64,000 bases of DNA from JANMDN01 sp031376285 (GCA_031376285.1 JANMDN010000044.1:1-64000), one strand, 5' to 3'. Positions 51,374 to 61,049 are shown, counted from the stretch's first letter. Numbers and translations are program-made. The notes: generated by a model not told the origin, from the letters alone.

Positions 51374-52423
51374 ATGAAGAGTTTCGTCGCCCTTAACGTG
51401 ACCCTTGGGGCGCAGCCACCTTGGGTCGGGGCTCGTCTGGCGCAGATTGACACCAGTCGAGGGCGTGAACAGCTCTACCTGAACCAGCGTCCAGAGTTGC
51501 TGCTCGGTCTCGCTGAAGAGACCAGGATCGCCTCGATCACGGCGTCGAACGCGATCGAAGGTGTCGTCGTTGACGTTCGTCGGGCCGAGAAGCTCGTTCG
51601 TCCGGTGCCGGCGCGCGTTCGCAACCGTAACGAGCAAGAGTTCACCGGATACCGGGACGCCATGGACGGGCTCATGCGCCAGGACGATCCGGAGCCCGTC
51701 AGCGTTCCCCTCGTCCTCCACCTCCACCGTCAGCTCCTCGGGGCCGCCGACGGGCGAGGCGGGCAGCTCAAGAGCTCCCAGAACCTCATCGTGAGCGACG
51801 GGGGCGGCGAGCGGATGATCCTCTTCACGCCGACGTCTCCAGACGACACGCCGTTCGCACTGAGCGAACTGATCGACCGCTACCGCGGCGCCGCTGACGA
51901 GGAGCAGGCGCATCCCGTTCTACTGATCGGCCTGTTCGTACTCGACTTCCTCGCCATCCACCCCGTGGCCGACGGGAATGGACGACTGGCGCGCCTCCTC
52001 ACGTCCCACCTCCTACGGCAGCGCGGCTACGGAATCGCTCGATACGTCAGCCTCGAGCAGCGCATCTTCGACACAAAGGCGCGCTATTACCAGGCGCTGA
52101 TGCACTCGCAGCGTGGCTGGCACGAGGCTCGTCACGATCCCTGGCCGTGGCTCGAATACCTCGTGGGAGCGGTCGGCGAGAGTTACGCTCGCTTCGAGGA
52201 ACGTGTGAGCGCATCGGGGCCACCTGGCCGCTCGAAACAACAGCGGGTGCGCGGGTACGTCCTTGACCAAGCGGGCACCGATTTCAAGATTGCCGATATC
52301 CGGCGAGCCCTCCCCGGCGTGAGCGACCAGACCATCCGCCTTGTGCTCGGCGCCCTTCGAGATGAGGGAGCGATCATCGCCACCGGTGTTGGACCGAGCG
52401 CGCGCTGGCGCAGGCGAACCTGA
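51374..52423 (+). CDS. Fic-family AMPylase-like protein with inhibitory motif and winged helix
   Basis: This 349-residue protein has an N-terminal Fic_N region with the inhibitory helix motif SNAIEG (S/T-xxx-E-G/N) at about residue 59. The core loop is HPVADGNGRLAR (about 195), where Val replaces the usual Phe, with catalytic His, Asp, Gly-Asn-Gly and Arg kept. A C-terminal winged helix follows (FKIADIRRALPGVSDQTIRLVL). It would transfer AMP to protein hydroxyls, self-inhibited in cis. The HTH plus the upstream palindrome suggest autoregulation. Confidence 0.92.
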   Translation: MKSFVALNVTLGAQPPWVGARLAQIDTSRGREQLYLNQRPELLLGLAEETRIASITASNAIEGVVVDVRRAEKLVRPVPARVRNRNEQEFTGYRDAMDGLMRQDDPEPVSVPLVLHLHRQLLGAADGRGGQLKSSQNLIVSDGGGERMILFTPTSPDDTPFALSELIDRYRGAADEEQAHPVLLIGLFVLDFLAIHPVADGNGRLARLLTSHLLRQRGYGIARYVSLEQRIFDTKARYYQALMHSQRGWHEARHDPWPWLEYLVGAVGESYARFEERVSASGPPGRSKQQRVRGYVLDQAGTDFKIADIRRALPGVSDQTIRLVLGALRDEGAIIATGVGPSARWRRRT

Positions 52424-52463
52424 GACGGCGGCGGCGCTTCTGCCTGGGCGCTACGCTTGAACG

Positions 52464-52898
52464 ATGAGCGCGTGGGTCTGGTGGTTGATCGTCGCCGGTG
52501 GCCTGACCGTGGCAGAAATGCTCACGCTCGATCTCACGCTTGTTCTGCTCGCTCCGGCAGCCCTCGGAGGCGCCCTCGCAGCGGGTCTTGGTGCACCACT
52601 GGCCGTTTCTCTGATCGTTTTCGCGGTCATCGCGGCGCTCATGATTCTGGTGGTTCGTCCCGTCGCAAAACGCCATCTGTACAAGCCGAAGGCCATTCGG
52701 ACTGGCGCCGCGGCGCTCGTAGGGGAAACCGCCCAGGTCCTCTCGGCCGTTGATGCCGACGGTGGCCGAATCCAACTTCGGGGAGAGACTTGGTCTGCCC
52801 GCTCATGGGACGGACTCGAGCAGATTCCCGAGGGCGCGCGCGTCGAGGTGGTGAGCATCGAGGGCGCGACCGCTCTCGTCCGCGGTGGGATCGGCTGA
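52464..52898 (+). CDS. NfeD-like membrane protein
   Basis: This 144-residue protein has two or three transmembrane helices and a C-terminal OB-fold (LVGETAQVLSAVDADGG, RVEVVSIEGATALVR). NfeD proteins are partners of SPFH/stomatin proteins in membrane microdomains, and one is encoded 50 nt downstream. It lacks the serine protease domain of long NfeD forms. Confidence 0.92.
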   Translation: MSAWVWWLIVAGGLTVAEMLTLDLTLVLLAPAALGGALAAGLGAPLAVSLIVFAVIAALMILVVRPVAKRHLYKPKAIRTGAAALVGETAQVLSAVDADGGRIQLRGETWSARSWDGLEQIPEGARVEVVSIEGATALVRGGIG

Positions 52899-52948
52899 CC
52901 TCGGTTGATCCGAACCTTCGGGTCGACCCCGACTGAATGGAGCACCAC

Positions 52949-53878
52949 GTGAACGCAGGGCAGCTCGGTGCGCTGGTTCTCGCGATCGTCGTCGTTGTGA
53001 CGCTCCTGCGAAGCGTGCGGATCATCCCGCAGGCCCGCATGGGCATCGTTCAGCGCGTCGGCCGTTACAGCCGAACGCTCGACGCCGGGATCCACGTCCT
53101 CATTCCCTACGTCGACAAGCTCCTTCCGCTCGTGGACATGCGCGAGCAGGTGGTGTCGTTCGATCCGCAGTCGGTGATCACATCCGACAACGTCGGCGTC
53201 TCGGTCGACTCGGTCATCTACTTTCAGGTAAACGACGCCCGGGCCTCGCTGTACGAGATTGCCGACTACGTCACCGGGGCTGAGCAGCTCACCGCGACCA
53301 CGCTCCGCAACGTCATCGGCGGGATGTCGCTTGAGGAGGTCCTGACCTCGCGCGATGAGATCAACGGGCAGCTTCGCGGAGTGCTCGACGAGGCGACGAA
53401 CAAATGGGGGCTCCGGGTCAACCGGGTCGAGCTGAAGACCATCGATCCGCCCGGAACGATCAAGGAGGCGATGGAAAAGCAGATGCGCGCCGAGCGTGAC
53501 AAGCGTGCGGCGATTCTGACCGCCGAGGGTGACAAGCAATCCGCCATCCTCTCGGCCGAAGGCGAGCGCCAGGCCGCCATCCTTCGAGCCCAAGGCGACC
53601 AGCAGAGCGCGGTCCTCTCCGCCGAGGGCAACCGCCAGAGCGAGATCCTGATTGCCGAGGGCAAGGCGAAGGCCATCGAGACGGTGTTCGCGGCGATCCA
53701 CAGAGGGCAGCCCGATGACAAGCTCCTCGCCTACCAGTACATCCAGACACTTCCGCTGCTCGCTGCCGGCGAGGGCAACAAGACGTGGATTATCCCGGCT
53801 GAGCTGACCGCAGCCCTCAAGAGCATCAGCGGGGCGCTCTCCGGCGGCCCCAAGGAGCCACCCGCTGCGTCGGGCTGA
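52949..53878 (+). CDS. SPFH/stomatin-like (QmcA-type) protein
   Basis: This protein of about 309 residues has an N-terminal membrane helix. The band-7 domain follows (QRVGRYSRTLDAGIHVLIP, VDMREQVVSFDPQSVITSDN, ELKTIDPPGTIKEAM), then a helical coil built from about five 10-residue units of the SAILSAEGERQ type. GTG 52949 has GGAG upstream; ATG 52937 adds four residues. It forms a membrane scaffold with NfeD. Confidence 0.93.
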   Translation: MNAGQLGALVLAIVVVVTLLRSVRIIPQARMGIVQRVGRYSRTLDAGIHVLIPYVDKLLPLVDMREQVVSFDPQSVITSDNVGVSVDSVIYFQVNDARASLYEIADYVTGAEQLTATTLRNVIGGMSLEEVLTSRDEINGQLRGVLDEATNKWGLRVNRVELKTIDPPGTIKEAMEKQMRAERDKRAAILTAEGDKQSAILSAEGERQAAILRAQGDQQSAVLSAEGNRQSEILIAEGKAKAIETVFAAIHRGQPDDKLLAYQYIQTLPLLAAGEGNKTWIIPAELTAALKSISGALSGGPKEPPAASG

Positions 53879-54422
53879 GCTCTCCGCGCTCGGTATCCAG
53901 CTTCCGGTTCTTGCGACGGTCTGCCCGGTCGCACTCCCACCGGGACCAGATTGGCCGCGACGCTTGGAGCTGGCGGATCTCGACGTCATCACGACCGGCT
54001 GCGGGGTCGACCAGCCGGACTCGTGGCAAGCGGCGGTCAGCGCGGTCCCGCATCGGCCGGCGATGGCGCTCGCGGCCGACGTGGAGAGCGCCGACGGGCT
54101 TGTGGCGGCCGGCTGTCGTCTGATCTGTACCGATGTCGCGGTCGCAGGCCGTGCCTACCGCTTCGTCGATGAGCGCTGCGTCGTCGGGGTCGATGGATTC
54201 GACCAGTCGATCGAGGATCCAAGCGACATCGCGGCGCGTGTGCTCGCGGCGTGCGAGGACGGACCCGCCGCCGAGCTCTGGGTCGTCGCCGGGCCGGGAC
54301 TTTCTGAGCTGCCCGTCGCGGTCGTCGAAGCCAAGCTGCGAGCACTCACCGACGGCGCTCGCCAGGCGCGGCTGTGGCTTGCCAAGGAGCAGTTCGACCG
54401 CGACTGGGGTCCGCCGTCGTGA
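53865..54422 (+). CDS. unknown alpha/beta protein downstream of the SPFH gene
   Basis: The clearly coding frame begins near LRRAELSALGIQLPVLATVCPVALPPG, just overlapping the SPFH stop. It has no standard start before TTG 53964; CTG 53865 is the best candidate. The chain alternates strands and helices (ADLDVITTGCGVDQPDSW, MALAADVESADGLVAAGC, ELWVVAGPGLSELP), resembling a TIM-barrel or phosphoesterase end. I do not recognise it. The TGA overlaps a downstream GTG as GTGA. Confidence 0.65.
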   Translation: MRRAELSALGIQLPVLATVCPVALPPGPDWPRRLELADLDVITTGCGVDQPDSWQAAVSAVPHRPAMALAADVESADGLVAAGCRLICTDVAVAGRAYRFVDERCVVGVDGFDQSIEDPSDIAARVLAACEDGPAAELWVVAGPGLSELPVAVVEAKLRALTDGARQARLWLAKEQFDRDWGPPS

Positions 54423-54458
54423 CCGCCCGTACGTTTCGGTCGACGATTCCGCGGGCGC

Positions 54459-55033
54459 TTGCGTCGCACCGCGGCGGCAACGGGCTTGGGTCTCGAATCG
54501 GCTGAGGGTGATCCGCTTGAGCTCCTCGACCAGCCGTTTGCGATATTCGGTCGCGGGGATGGTCGCGGCATCGACTCGACGGCCCGTGGCGCCATCGGCC
54601 CCACGCCGGTGCAGCTCTGCGACTACTGGTTCTACGTCAACCAACAGTCGGGCAAGAGCCGCGGTCGGCGCTACACGCGACTGAGCGTGGCCATGGTTGG
54701 GCTCGACGCGGACTGTCCCCACCTGACGCTTGCACCGGAGAACGCGCTCGGGCGGATCGCCGACGCCATCGGCTTGCGCGACATGAACTGGAGTCGGAGG
54801 ACTTCAACCGCACCTTCACGTTGAAAAGCGACGACCGGAAGTTCGCGAGCGATCTGCTCGACGCGCGCATGATGCAGTGGCTCCTGCAGTACGGCCAGGG
54901 CCAGTCGTTCGAGGTCGGCGGCCGTTGGATCGTAACCTGGGCGCCGCGCCTGCCGGGCCCTTCACTGGCCGACCTGGTCGCCTACGCGACGTCCTTCCGC
55001 GCGAACGTTCCACGAGTGATCGCCTCGCTCTAG
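54459..55033 (+). pseudogene. frameshifted gene of unknown (DUF3137-like) family next to lemA
   Basis: Frame one reads LDQPFAIFGRGDGRG, CDYWFYVNQQSGKSRGRR and PENALGRIADAIGLRDM, then becomes nonsense. The adjacent frame continues with ELESEDFNRTFTLKSDDRKFASDLLDARMMQWLL to a normal end at 55033. The break is at about 54782-54790, where a single missing base (GACAT[C]GAACTGG) explains it. Together they give one protein of about 190 residues. It is either a recent pseudogene or a sequencing error. LemA lies 58 nt downstream. Confidence 0.7.
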
Positions 55034-55091
55034 CCCGCTCTAGCCCGCTGCCGCACACGCAGGCGGCCACTCCCCAGACTGAAAGGCTTCC

Positions 55092-55625
55092 ATGACCGGT
55101 CTCTGGATTATTCTCGGCGTCCTCGCCCTGCTCTTGATCGCGGGGTTTGTCTCCTACAACCGCTTCATTCGGGCTCTTCGGCAGCTCATCAAGGACGCGT
55201 GGGCGAACATCGACACCGAGCTGAAACGACGCATTGAGCTGATCCCGAACCTCATCGAGACGGTCAAGGGGTATCCCGCCCACGAGCGCGAGGTACTCGC
55301 CGGGTCGGCCACCCCTGGCGGTTCCGCCGCGACTGAGGGTGCGCTTGCGGCAGCACTCCGCTCCGTCTTCGCGGTCGCCGAGGCATATCCCGATCTGAAG
55401 GCGAGCGCAAACTTCATCGAACTCCAGCACGAACTGTCCAACACCGAAGACCGCCTGCAGGCCGCGCGGCGCTTCTACAACGGCAACGTTCGTGACTACA
55501 ACACGCGCGTCAGCTCGGTACCCTCGAACCTCGTTGCTCGCATCGGAGGGTTCACTCCCGAGGAGTTCTTCGAGGTCGACGATTCCCTGCGCGACGCCGG
55601 CGCAGCGCGAGTCGACTTCGGCTGA
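55092..55625 (+). CDS. LemA family protein
   Basis: This 177-residue protein has one N-terminal transmembrane helix, then the LemA helical bundle: YNRFIRALRQLIKDAWANID, ELKRRIELIPNLIETVKGY, LSNTEDRLQAARRFYNGNVRDYN, and a closing FTPEEFFEVDD. LemA proteins have no settled function and often sit with membrane or stress genes. The frameshifted gene and SPFH-NfeD upstream give an envelope context. Confidence 0.94.
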   Translation: MTGLWIILGVLALLLIAGFVSYNRFIRALRQLIKDAWANIDTELKRRIELIPNLIETVKGYPAHEREVLAGSATPGGSAATEGALAAALRSVFAVAEAYPDLKASANFIELQHELSNTEDRLQAARRFYNGNVRDYNTRVSSVPSNLVARIGGFTPEEFFEVDDSLRDAGAARVDFG

Positions 55626-55650
55626 CCCTGAGCACCCGCGGCCGCATTGC

Positions 55651-57129
55651 TTAGCCGGGCGGCGGATCCCTGAGCGCGCGGCTTTCGCGAACGAACGCCA
55701 CAAAGGCGTCGGGCTCGAGCGCGGGGCTTGCCAGGAATCCCTGGTAGTCGTCGCACCCCTCCTCACGTAGGAGGGCAAGCTGCTCTGGGCGCTCGATGCC
55801 CTCGGCGACCACTCGCATCCGCAGGCTTCCTGCGAGCGCAATGATGGCACGGGCGATGGCGGCAGAGTCGGCGTTCGCCCCGAGGTCATGAACAAACGAC
55901 CGGTCGATCTTCAAGGCCCCGATACGGAGTCGCTGGAGGTAGCCGAGGTTCGAATAGCCCGTTCCGAAGTCATCGAGGGCGATGCGAATCCCTCGCGTCG
56001 AAAGCGTCTCAAGGAGCAGCGCGGGCGCCGCGCCGCCTTCGACGAGAAGGCTCTCTGTCAGTTCCAGTTCGAGCAACTCGGGACTCAGTCCGCTCTCCGA
56101 CAGGGCGCCCTCGACGACTTGCAGAAGCTGGAAGTTCACCTGACCAGGGGAGAGGTTGACGGCGACGGGCAGGCAGCCAAGGCCCCGAGACTCCCACCGC
56201 TTCGCCTCGACACAGGCTTCGGTGAGTGCCCAGCCACCGATCTTTTCGATGAGACGGGCCCGCTCCGCAATCGGGATGAAGACCTCGGGCGAGATCTCGC
56301 CACGGGTCGGGTGATTCCACCTAAGGAGCGCCTCCGCGCCCAGGATCTCGTCGGTCGCCACCGACAGGCGAGGCTGGTACGCAATCGAGAGTTCATTTCG
56401 TTCGAGCGCGCCACGGAGCTCGGTTTCGAGGTCAAGCAACTCATTCAGGTTCGCGCCCGAGTCTGCGTACGAGCGGCGCCGCAGATGAACCCCCGCGCGC
56501 TTTGCGTCGCGCATGGCGATGTCCGCTCCCTGGAGAACGGCCGCCGCCGTCGTCCCATCCTCGGGATTAATGCTCAGACCGATCGTTGCGGTGAGCGCGA
56601 GGGGACGATCTCCGAGGATGATCGGGGTGGCCATCGCTCGCTGAAGACGACGCGCTGAGACGATCGCCTGGGAGGGATCGGCCAAGCCTTCGAGCACGAT
56701 AACGAACTCGTCCCCACCAACCCGGTACACCGAATCACCTCCAACGGCGCTTGTGAGTCGCTGTCCCACCGTCTGGAGAAGCGCATCACCTGCGTCTGGA
56801 CCTAGCGCGTCGTTGATTGTTGAGAAACGGTCGATGTCGATCATCAGGACCGCTGTTCGGTAACCCCCTCGCGCGCCTCGCTCGAAGGCTCGCGACAAGC
56901 GCTCTGCGAGCGCAACGCGGTTCGGGAGCCCGGTGAGGTGGTCCGTGCGTCGGGACGTCTCGAGCGCGTACTCGAGGTTCCTTCTCGCCGTTTGTTCAAC
57001 CTCAAGCGCCCGGCGAAGCTCCGCCACCGTTGCGCGCGCGGGCGCGACCGCCCGCGCGGCCAGGCTCGGGGTGAGCGGAGTGATCGTGCCCCGGACGCCA
57101 GGCGACAAGCCGTCGGGAGTCAAGAGCAT
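55651..57129 (-). CDS. GGDEF-EAL cyclic-di-GMP enzyme
   Basis: This protein of about 492 residues has an N-terminal helical region. A GGDEF domain with an intact VGGDEFVIVLEG (diguanylate cyclase) follows, then an EAL domain with EALLRWNHPT, DDFGTGYSNL and EGIERPEQL (phosphodiesterase). Both active sites look complete, so either or both activities are possible. There is no sensor domain or transmembrane segment. ATG 57129 is preferred to GTG 57165. The AT-rich stretch upstream probably holds its promoter. Confidence 0.93.
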   Translation of the reverse strand: MLLTPDGLSPGVRGTITPLTPSLAARAVAPARATVAELRRALEVEQTARRNLEYALETSRRTDHLTGLPNRVALAERLSRAFERGARGGYRTAVLMIDIDRFSTINDALGPDAGDALLQTVGQRLTSAVGGDSVYRVGGDEFVIVLEGLADPSQAIVSARRLQRAMATPIILGDRPLALTATIGLSINPEDGTTAAAVLQGADIAMRDAKRAGVHLRRRSYADSGANLNELLDLETELRGALERNELSIAYQPRLSVATDEILGAEALLRWNHPTRGEISPEVFIPIAERARLIEKIGGWALTEACVEAKRWESRGLGCLPVAVNLSPGQVNFQLLQVVEGALSESGLSPELLELELTESLLVEGGAAPALLLETLSTRGIRIALDDFGTGYSNLGYLQRLRIGALKIDRSFVHDLGANADSAAIARAIIALAGSLRMRVVAEGIERPEQLALLREEGCDDYQGFLASPALEPDAFVAFVRESRALRDPPPG

Positions 57130-57229
57130 TCGGCGTGCACAGAGAAAATCGACAGAACCCCACACTTCGGACCGATTGGATGCTGGTCCTTGTGTGGACT
57201 CCCCCGCAAGGCCCGCTGTTACACGGGAG

Positions 57230-57290
57230 GGCCACTTTCACACATTTTGTGCGTTTTTTGAAAGACTTTTGTTATCAGGGTCAAGGATCG
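57230..57290. promoter_or_regulatory. AT-rich intergenic island, probable promoter of the GGDEF-EAL gene
   Basis: This stretch between metH and the GGDEF-EAL gene is markedly AT-rich for the window (it includes TTTTTTGAAAGACTTTTG). On the minus strand TTGACC is followed about 17 nt later by TCAAAA, a poor -10. CACAAAATGTG is a small inverted repeat within it. The rest of 57130-57322 shows nothing else. Confidence 0.5.
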
Positions 57291-57322
57291 AAGGTCCCCG
57301 AAGCCCTGAGATGGCCGCTGGC

Positions 57323-60300
57323 CTACTGAAGGTTGGACGACAGCCAGCGCCGGGCGACGGCCTCGTCGATGCCCATCCGCTTGGCGTAGTCCGCAAGCTG
57401 GTCCTCGCCGATTGGACCAACCGCGAAGTAGCGCGACTCGGGATGGGAGAAGTAGAGGCCACTCACCGACGCGGCCGGGGTCATCGCCATGCTCTCGGTC
57501 AAGGCCAAACCAACATCCTCCGCCCCGAGAAGCTCGAAGAGCTTGGCCTTCGGGAGGTGGTCCGGGCACGCGGGGTAGCCGAACGCGGGGCGAATACCGC
57601 GGTACTCCTCGGCGATGAGCTGCTCGCCCGAGAGCTGCTCCTCGAGACCATAGCCCCATTCCCGCCGAACCCTGGAATGCAGCATCTCTGCGAGTGCCTC
57701 GGCGAGGCGATCGGCGAGGGTTTTGACGAGGATCGATGAGTAGTCGTCGTGGGCGGCCTCGAACTCCCGCGCGATTTCCTCGACGCCGATACCTGATGTG
57801 ACGGCGAAGGCGCCGATCCAGTCCGGGCTCGTCCCTTCGGGGGCGACGAAGTCCGAGAGCGACCGGTAGAGCATGTCGGCGTCAGCCTTCTCGCGCTGCT
57901 GACGGAGCATCGGAAACCGAACGACCTCGTCGGCTCGCGCCTCGTCGGCGAAGCAAATGATGTCGTCGTCGCGAGCGAGTGCCGGCCAGAATCCATAGGC
58001 CGCTTTGGCGACCAGACGGCCGTCGGCCATGAGCCGGTCAAGCATGCTGAGGGCATTCGCATGGAGGTCTCGCGCGACCTCGCCCTTCTCCGGGTCGTCG
58101 AGGATTCCCGGAAAGCGGCCGCGAAGCTCCCACGCGTGGAAGAAAAACGTCCAGTCGATGAACGGAACGATGTCGGCGATCGGCACGGGGTCGAGAACGC
58201 GGCGACCGATGAACGCTGGCACAGCGGGAGGCACTGCCCAGTCAAAGACTGGGCGCCCCTCGCGGGCCACACTCAGCGGGACCAGGCGCCGGGCGCTCTT
58301 TCCCGCATGGACCTCGCGGAGTCGATTCTGCTCGGCGGCGAGCTCGACGCCGTAGACCTTCCGCCGGTCGGGATCAAGCAAGTCAGAGACGACGCCGACC
58401 GCGCGGGATGCGTCGAGAACGTGTGTGACGATGCCCGCGTAGGCCGGAGCGATCTTGACCGCGGTGTGCTGCTTGCTCGTCGTCGCTCCACCAATCAAGA
58501 GCGGCAGGTCTAAGCCGCGCCGCGTCATTTCGCTTGCGACGCTGACCATCTCGTCAAGCGACGGTGTGATCAGGCCGGACAGGCCGATCATGTCGGCGTT
58601 GTGCTCGGCCGCCGCGTCGAGGATGCGCCCGCCCGGCACCATCACGCCGAGATCGATCACCTCGTAGTTGTTGCAGCCGAGCACGACGCCGACGATGTTC
58701 TTGCCGATGTCGTGAACATCACCTTTGACTGTGGCCATCACAATGCGGCCTTGGCTCGACCTGCCGCCGGCCTGGCGCTCTTCCTCCATGTAAGGCTCGA
58801 GAACCGCAACCGCACGCTTCATAACCCTCGCGCTCTTGACGACCTGCGGAAGGAACATCTTCCCCTCGCCGAAGCGGTCGCCGACGATGCTCATGCCAGC
58901 CATCAGGGGCCCCTCGATGATGGCAAGCGGCGTCGGGAAGGTCGAACGGGCCTCCTCGACGTCGGCCTCGATGAAGTCGACCACGCCATTGACCAGGGCA
59001 TGGGCGAGCCGATCGTCGATCGACCCCTCACGCCAGGAGAGGTCGATCACGCGCGCGGTGCCGGGGCCGCGCACGTTCTCCGCATGCGCCAGCAGGCGTT
59101 CGGTCGCGTCCGGGCGACGGTTGAAGAGGACATCCTCAACCAACTCGCGCAGCTCGGCGGGAATCTCGTCGTACACGCTGAGCTGGCCGGCGTTGACGAT
59201 TCCCATGTCCATACCCGCGGCGATCGCGTGGTAAAGGAAGGCCGCATGCATCGCTTCGCGAACGACATCGTTGCCGCGAAACGAAAACGACAGGTTGCTG
59301 ACCCCGCCGCTTACCTTCGCGCCCGGGCAACTGGCCTTGATCTGACGCGTGGCCTCGATGAAGTCGATCGCGTAGTCGGCATGCTCGTCGAGGCCGGTCG
59401 CGACGGCGAAGATATTCGGATCGAAGATAATGTCCTGCGGTGGAACCCCTTCAGCGGTGAGCAGCCCGTAGGCGCGTTGACAGATCGAAACCTTGCGCTC
59501 GATCGTGTCGGCTTGGCCGTCTTCGTCGAAGGCCATCACGACGAGCGCCGCCCCGTAGCGACGGGCCCGGCGAGCGTTGGCAAGGAACTCGTCGACGCCC
59601 TCCTTCATGCTGATCGAGTTCACGATCGACTTGCCTTGGCAACACTTGAGCCCCGCCTCGATGGCGGCAAATCGCGACGAGTCGATCATCACCGGGACGC
59701 GAGCGGCCTCCGGCTCGGCCGCGAGCAGGTTGAGAAACGTCGTCATGGCCGCGGGGGCGTCGAGCATGCCTTCGTCCATGTTGACGTCGATGATGTTCGC
59801 GCCGCCGCGGACCTGCTCGATCGCGACCTCGACCGCGGTTTGGTAGTCGTCAGCTTTGATGAGCTCGGCAAATCGCCGCGAACCGGTGACGTTGGTCCGT
59901 TCCCCAACCATGACGAAGCTAATCTCGTCACGAAACTCGAGTGGCTCGAGCCCCGAGAGGCGCGTCGGCGCCACCCCGTCTTGGACGTTCCGGACTCTCG
60001 GCGCGATGCCTTCGACAAGGCGCGAGATGGCGGCGATGTGGGCGGGGGTCGTTCCGCAGCAACCGCCGAGCATGTTGACGAGGCCGCTCTCGGCCATCTC
60101 GCGGAGCTGGGCCGCCGTGTCGGCGGGAAGCTGCTCGTACTCACCGAAGGCATTTGGCAGGCCAGCGTTCGGGTAACAGCTCACCCAGCAGTCGCTGATG
60201 CGTGCCAGATCCTCGATATGGGGGCGCATGGCGGCGGCCCCGAGCGCACAGTTCACTCCGACTGAGAACGGACGAGCATGCGCGATGCTCGTCCAGAACG

Positions 60301-60988
60301 CCTCGACGGTTTGCCCGGAGAGCGTTCGGCCAGACGCGTCGGTAATCGTGACCGAGATCATGAGCGGCAGACGCCGACCAAGATCCTCGAAGACGTCCTC
60401 GATTGCGACGATCGCGGCCTTCGCGTTCAGCGTGTCGAAGATCGTCTCGACAACGAGGAGGTCGACCCCGCCATCGATCAGCCCGCGAACCTGCTCGTCG
60501 TAGGCGGCCACGACTTGGTCGAAGGTGACCGACCGGAAGCCGGGATCGTTGACGTCGGGTGAGAGCGAGAGGGTTCGGTTGAGCGGGCCGATCGCCCCGG
60601 CGACGTATCGAGGCTGGGTGGGGTCCATGGCCGCGAAGCGGTTGGCAGCATGGCGCGCGATCCGCGCCGCCTCGACGTTCAGCTCGTGGACAATCGACTC
60701 CATCGCGTAGTCGGCTTGAGCGATCCGCGTCGAGCTGAAGGTGTTGGTCTTGATGACGTCCGCGCCGGCGGCGAGGTACCCGTCATGGATGCGCTCGATG
60801 ATGTCCGGGCGGGTGAGAACGAGGAGGTCGTTGTTGCCGACGAGCGGGCTCGGGTGATCAGCGAACCGGCTGCCTCTGAAGTCGGCCTCGCTCAAATGGT
60901 GGCGCTGGATCATGGTCCCCATCGCGCCGTCGAGGAGGACGAGGCGACGGGTGAGCGTCTCTGAAAGGGCCTTGGCGGTACTCGGCAT
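57323..60988 (-). CDS. metH: cobalamin-dependent methionine synthase
   Basis: This 1221-residue enzyme has all four modules. The homocysteine domain has zinc cysteines in GVNCALGA and GGCCGTTPAH. The methyltetrahydrofolate domain has GERTNVTGSRRF and DVNMDEGM. The B12 domain has DVHDIGKN, and the C-terminal AdoMet activation domain has FPACPDHLPK-like YPACPDHLPK. It methylates homocysteine using B12. No B12 riboswitch fits in the 61 nt upstream. It stands alone. Confidence 0.97.
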   Translation of the reverse strand: MPSTAKALSETLTRRLVLLDGAMGTMIQRHHLSEADFRGSRFADHPSPLVGNNDLLVLTRPDIIERIHDGYLAAGADVIKTNTFSSTRIAQADYAMESIVHELNVEAARIARHAANRFAAMDPTQPRYVAGAIGPLNRTLSLSPDVNDPGFRSVTFDQVVAAYDEQVRGLIDGGVDLLVVETIFDTLNAKAAIVAIEDVFEDLGRRLPLMISVTITDASGRTLSGQTVEAFWTSIAHARPFSVGVNCALGAAAMRPHIEDLARISDCWVSCYPNAGLPNAFGEYEQLPADTAAQLREMAESGLVNMLGGCCGTTPAHIAAISRLVEGIAPRVRNVQDGVAPTRLSGLEPLEFRDEISFVMVGERTNVTGSRRFAELIKADDYQTAVEVAIEQVRGGANIIDVNMDEGMLDAPAAMTTFLNLLAAEPEAARVPVMIDSSRFAAIEAGLKCCQGKSIVNSISMKEGVDEFLANARRARRYGAALVVMAFDEDGQADTIERKVSICQRAYGLLTAEGVPPQDIIFDPNIFAVATGLDEHADYAIDFIEATRQIKASCPGAKVSGGVSNLSFSFRGNDVVREAMHAAFLYHAIAAGMDMGIVNAGQLSVYDEIPAELRELVEDVLFNRRPDATERLLAHAENVRGPGTARVIDLSWREGSIDDRLAHALVNGVVDFIEADVEEARSTFPTPLAIIEGPLMAGMSIVGDRFGEGKMFLPQVVKSARVMKRAVAVLEPYMEEERQAGGRSSQGRIVMATVKGDVHDIGKNIVGVVLGCNNYEVIDLGVMVPGGRILDAAAEHNADMIGLSGLITPSLDEMVSVASEMTRRGLDLPLLIGGATTSKQHTAVKIAPAYAGIVTHVLDASRAVGVVSDLLDPDRRKVYGVELAAEQNRLREVHAGKSARRLVPLSVAREGRPVFDWAVPPAVPAFIGRRVLDPVPIADIVPFIDWTFFFHAWELRGRFPGILDDPEKGEVARDLHANALSMLDRLMADGRLVAKAAYGFWPALARDDDIICFADEARADEVVRFPMLRQQREKADADMLYRSLSDFVAPEGTSPDWIGAFAVTSGIGVEEIAREFEAAHDDYSSILVKTLADRLAEALAEMLHSRVRREWGYGLEEQLSGEQLIAEEYRGIRPAFGYPACPDHLPKAKLFELLGAEDVGLALTESMAMTPAASVSGLYFSHPESRYFAVGPIGEDQLADYAKRMGIDEAVARRWLSSNLQ

Positions 60989-61049
60989 GGCCGAGCAGGC
61001 TACCGGGGAAGCTCGCCAACTGAGGCGAAAGCGGGTACAGCTGACCTCT

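Noticed and set aside
53460..53660. Tandem 30-nt repeats as a CRISPR-like array
   Set aside because: They are in-frame coding repeats of the SPFH coiled segment, imperfect and without spacers.
58601..60265. A 554-codon open frame on the plus strand opposite metH
   Set aside because: It is antisense to a full-length, motif-complete metH; such long shadows are common in very GC-rich DNA and the peptide shows no domain.
60989..61049. A B12 or SAM riboswitch upstream of metH
   Set aside because: Only 61 nt separate metH from dps and no riboswitch core is visible.
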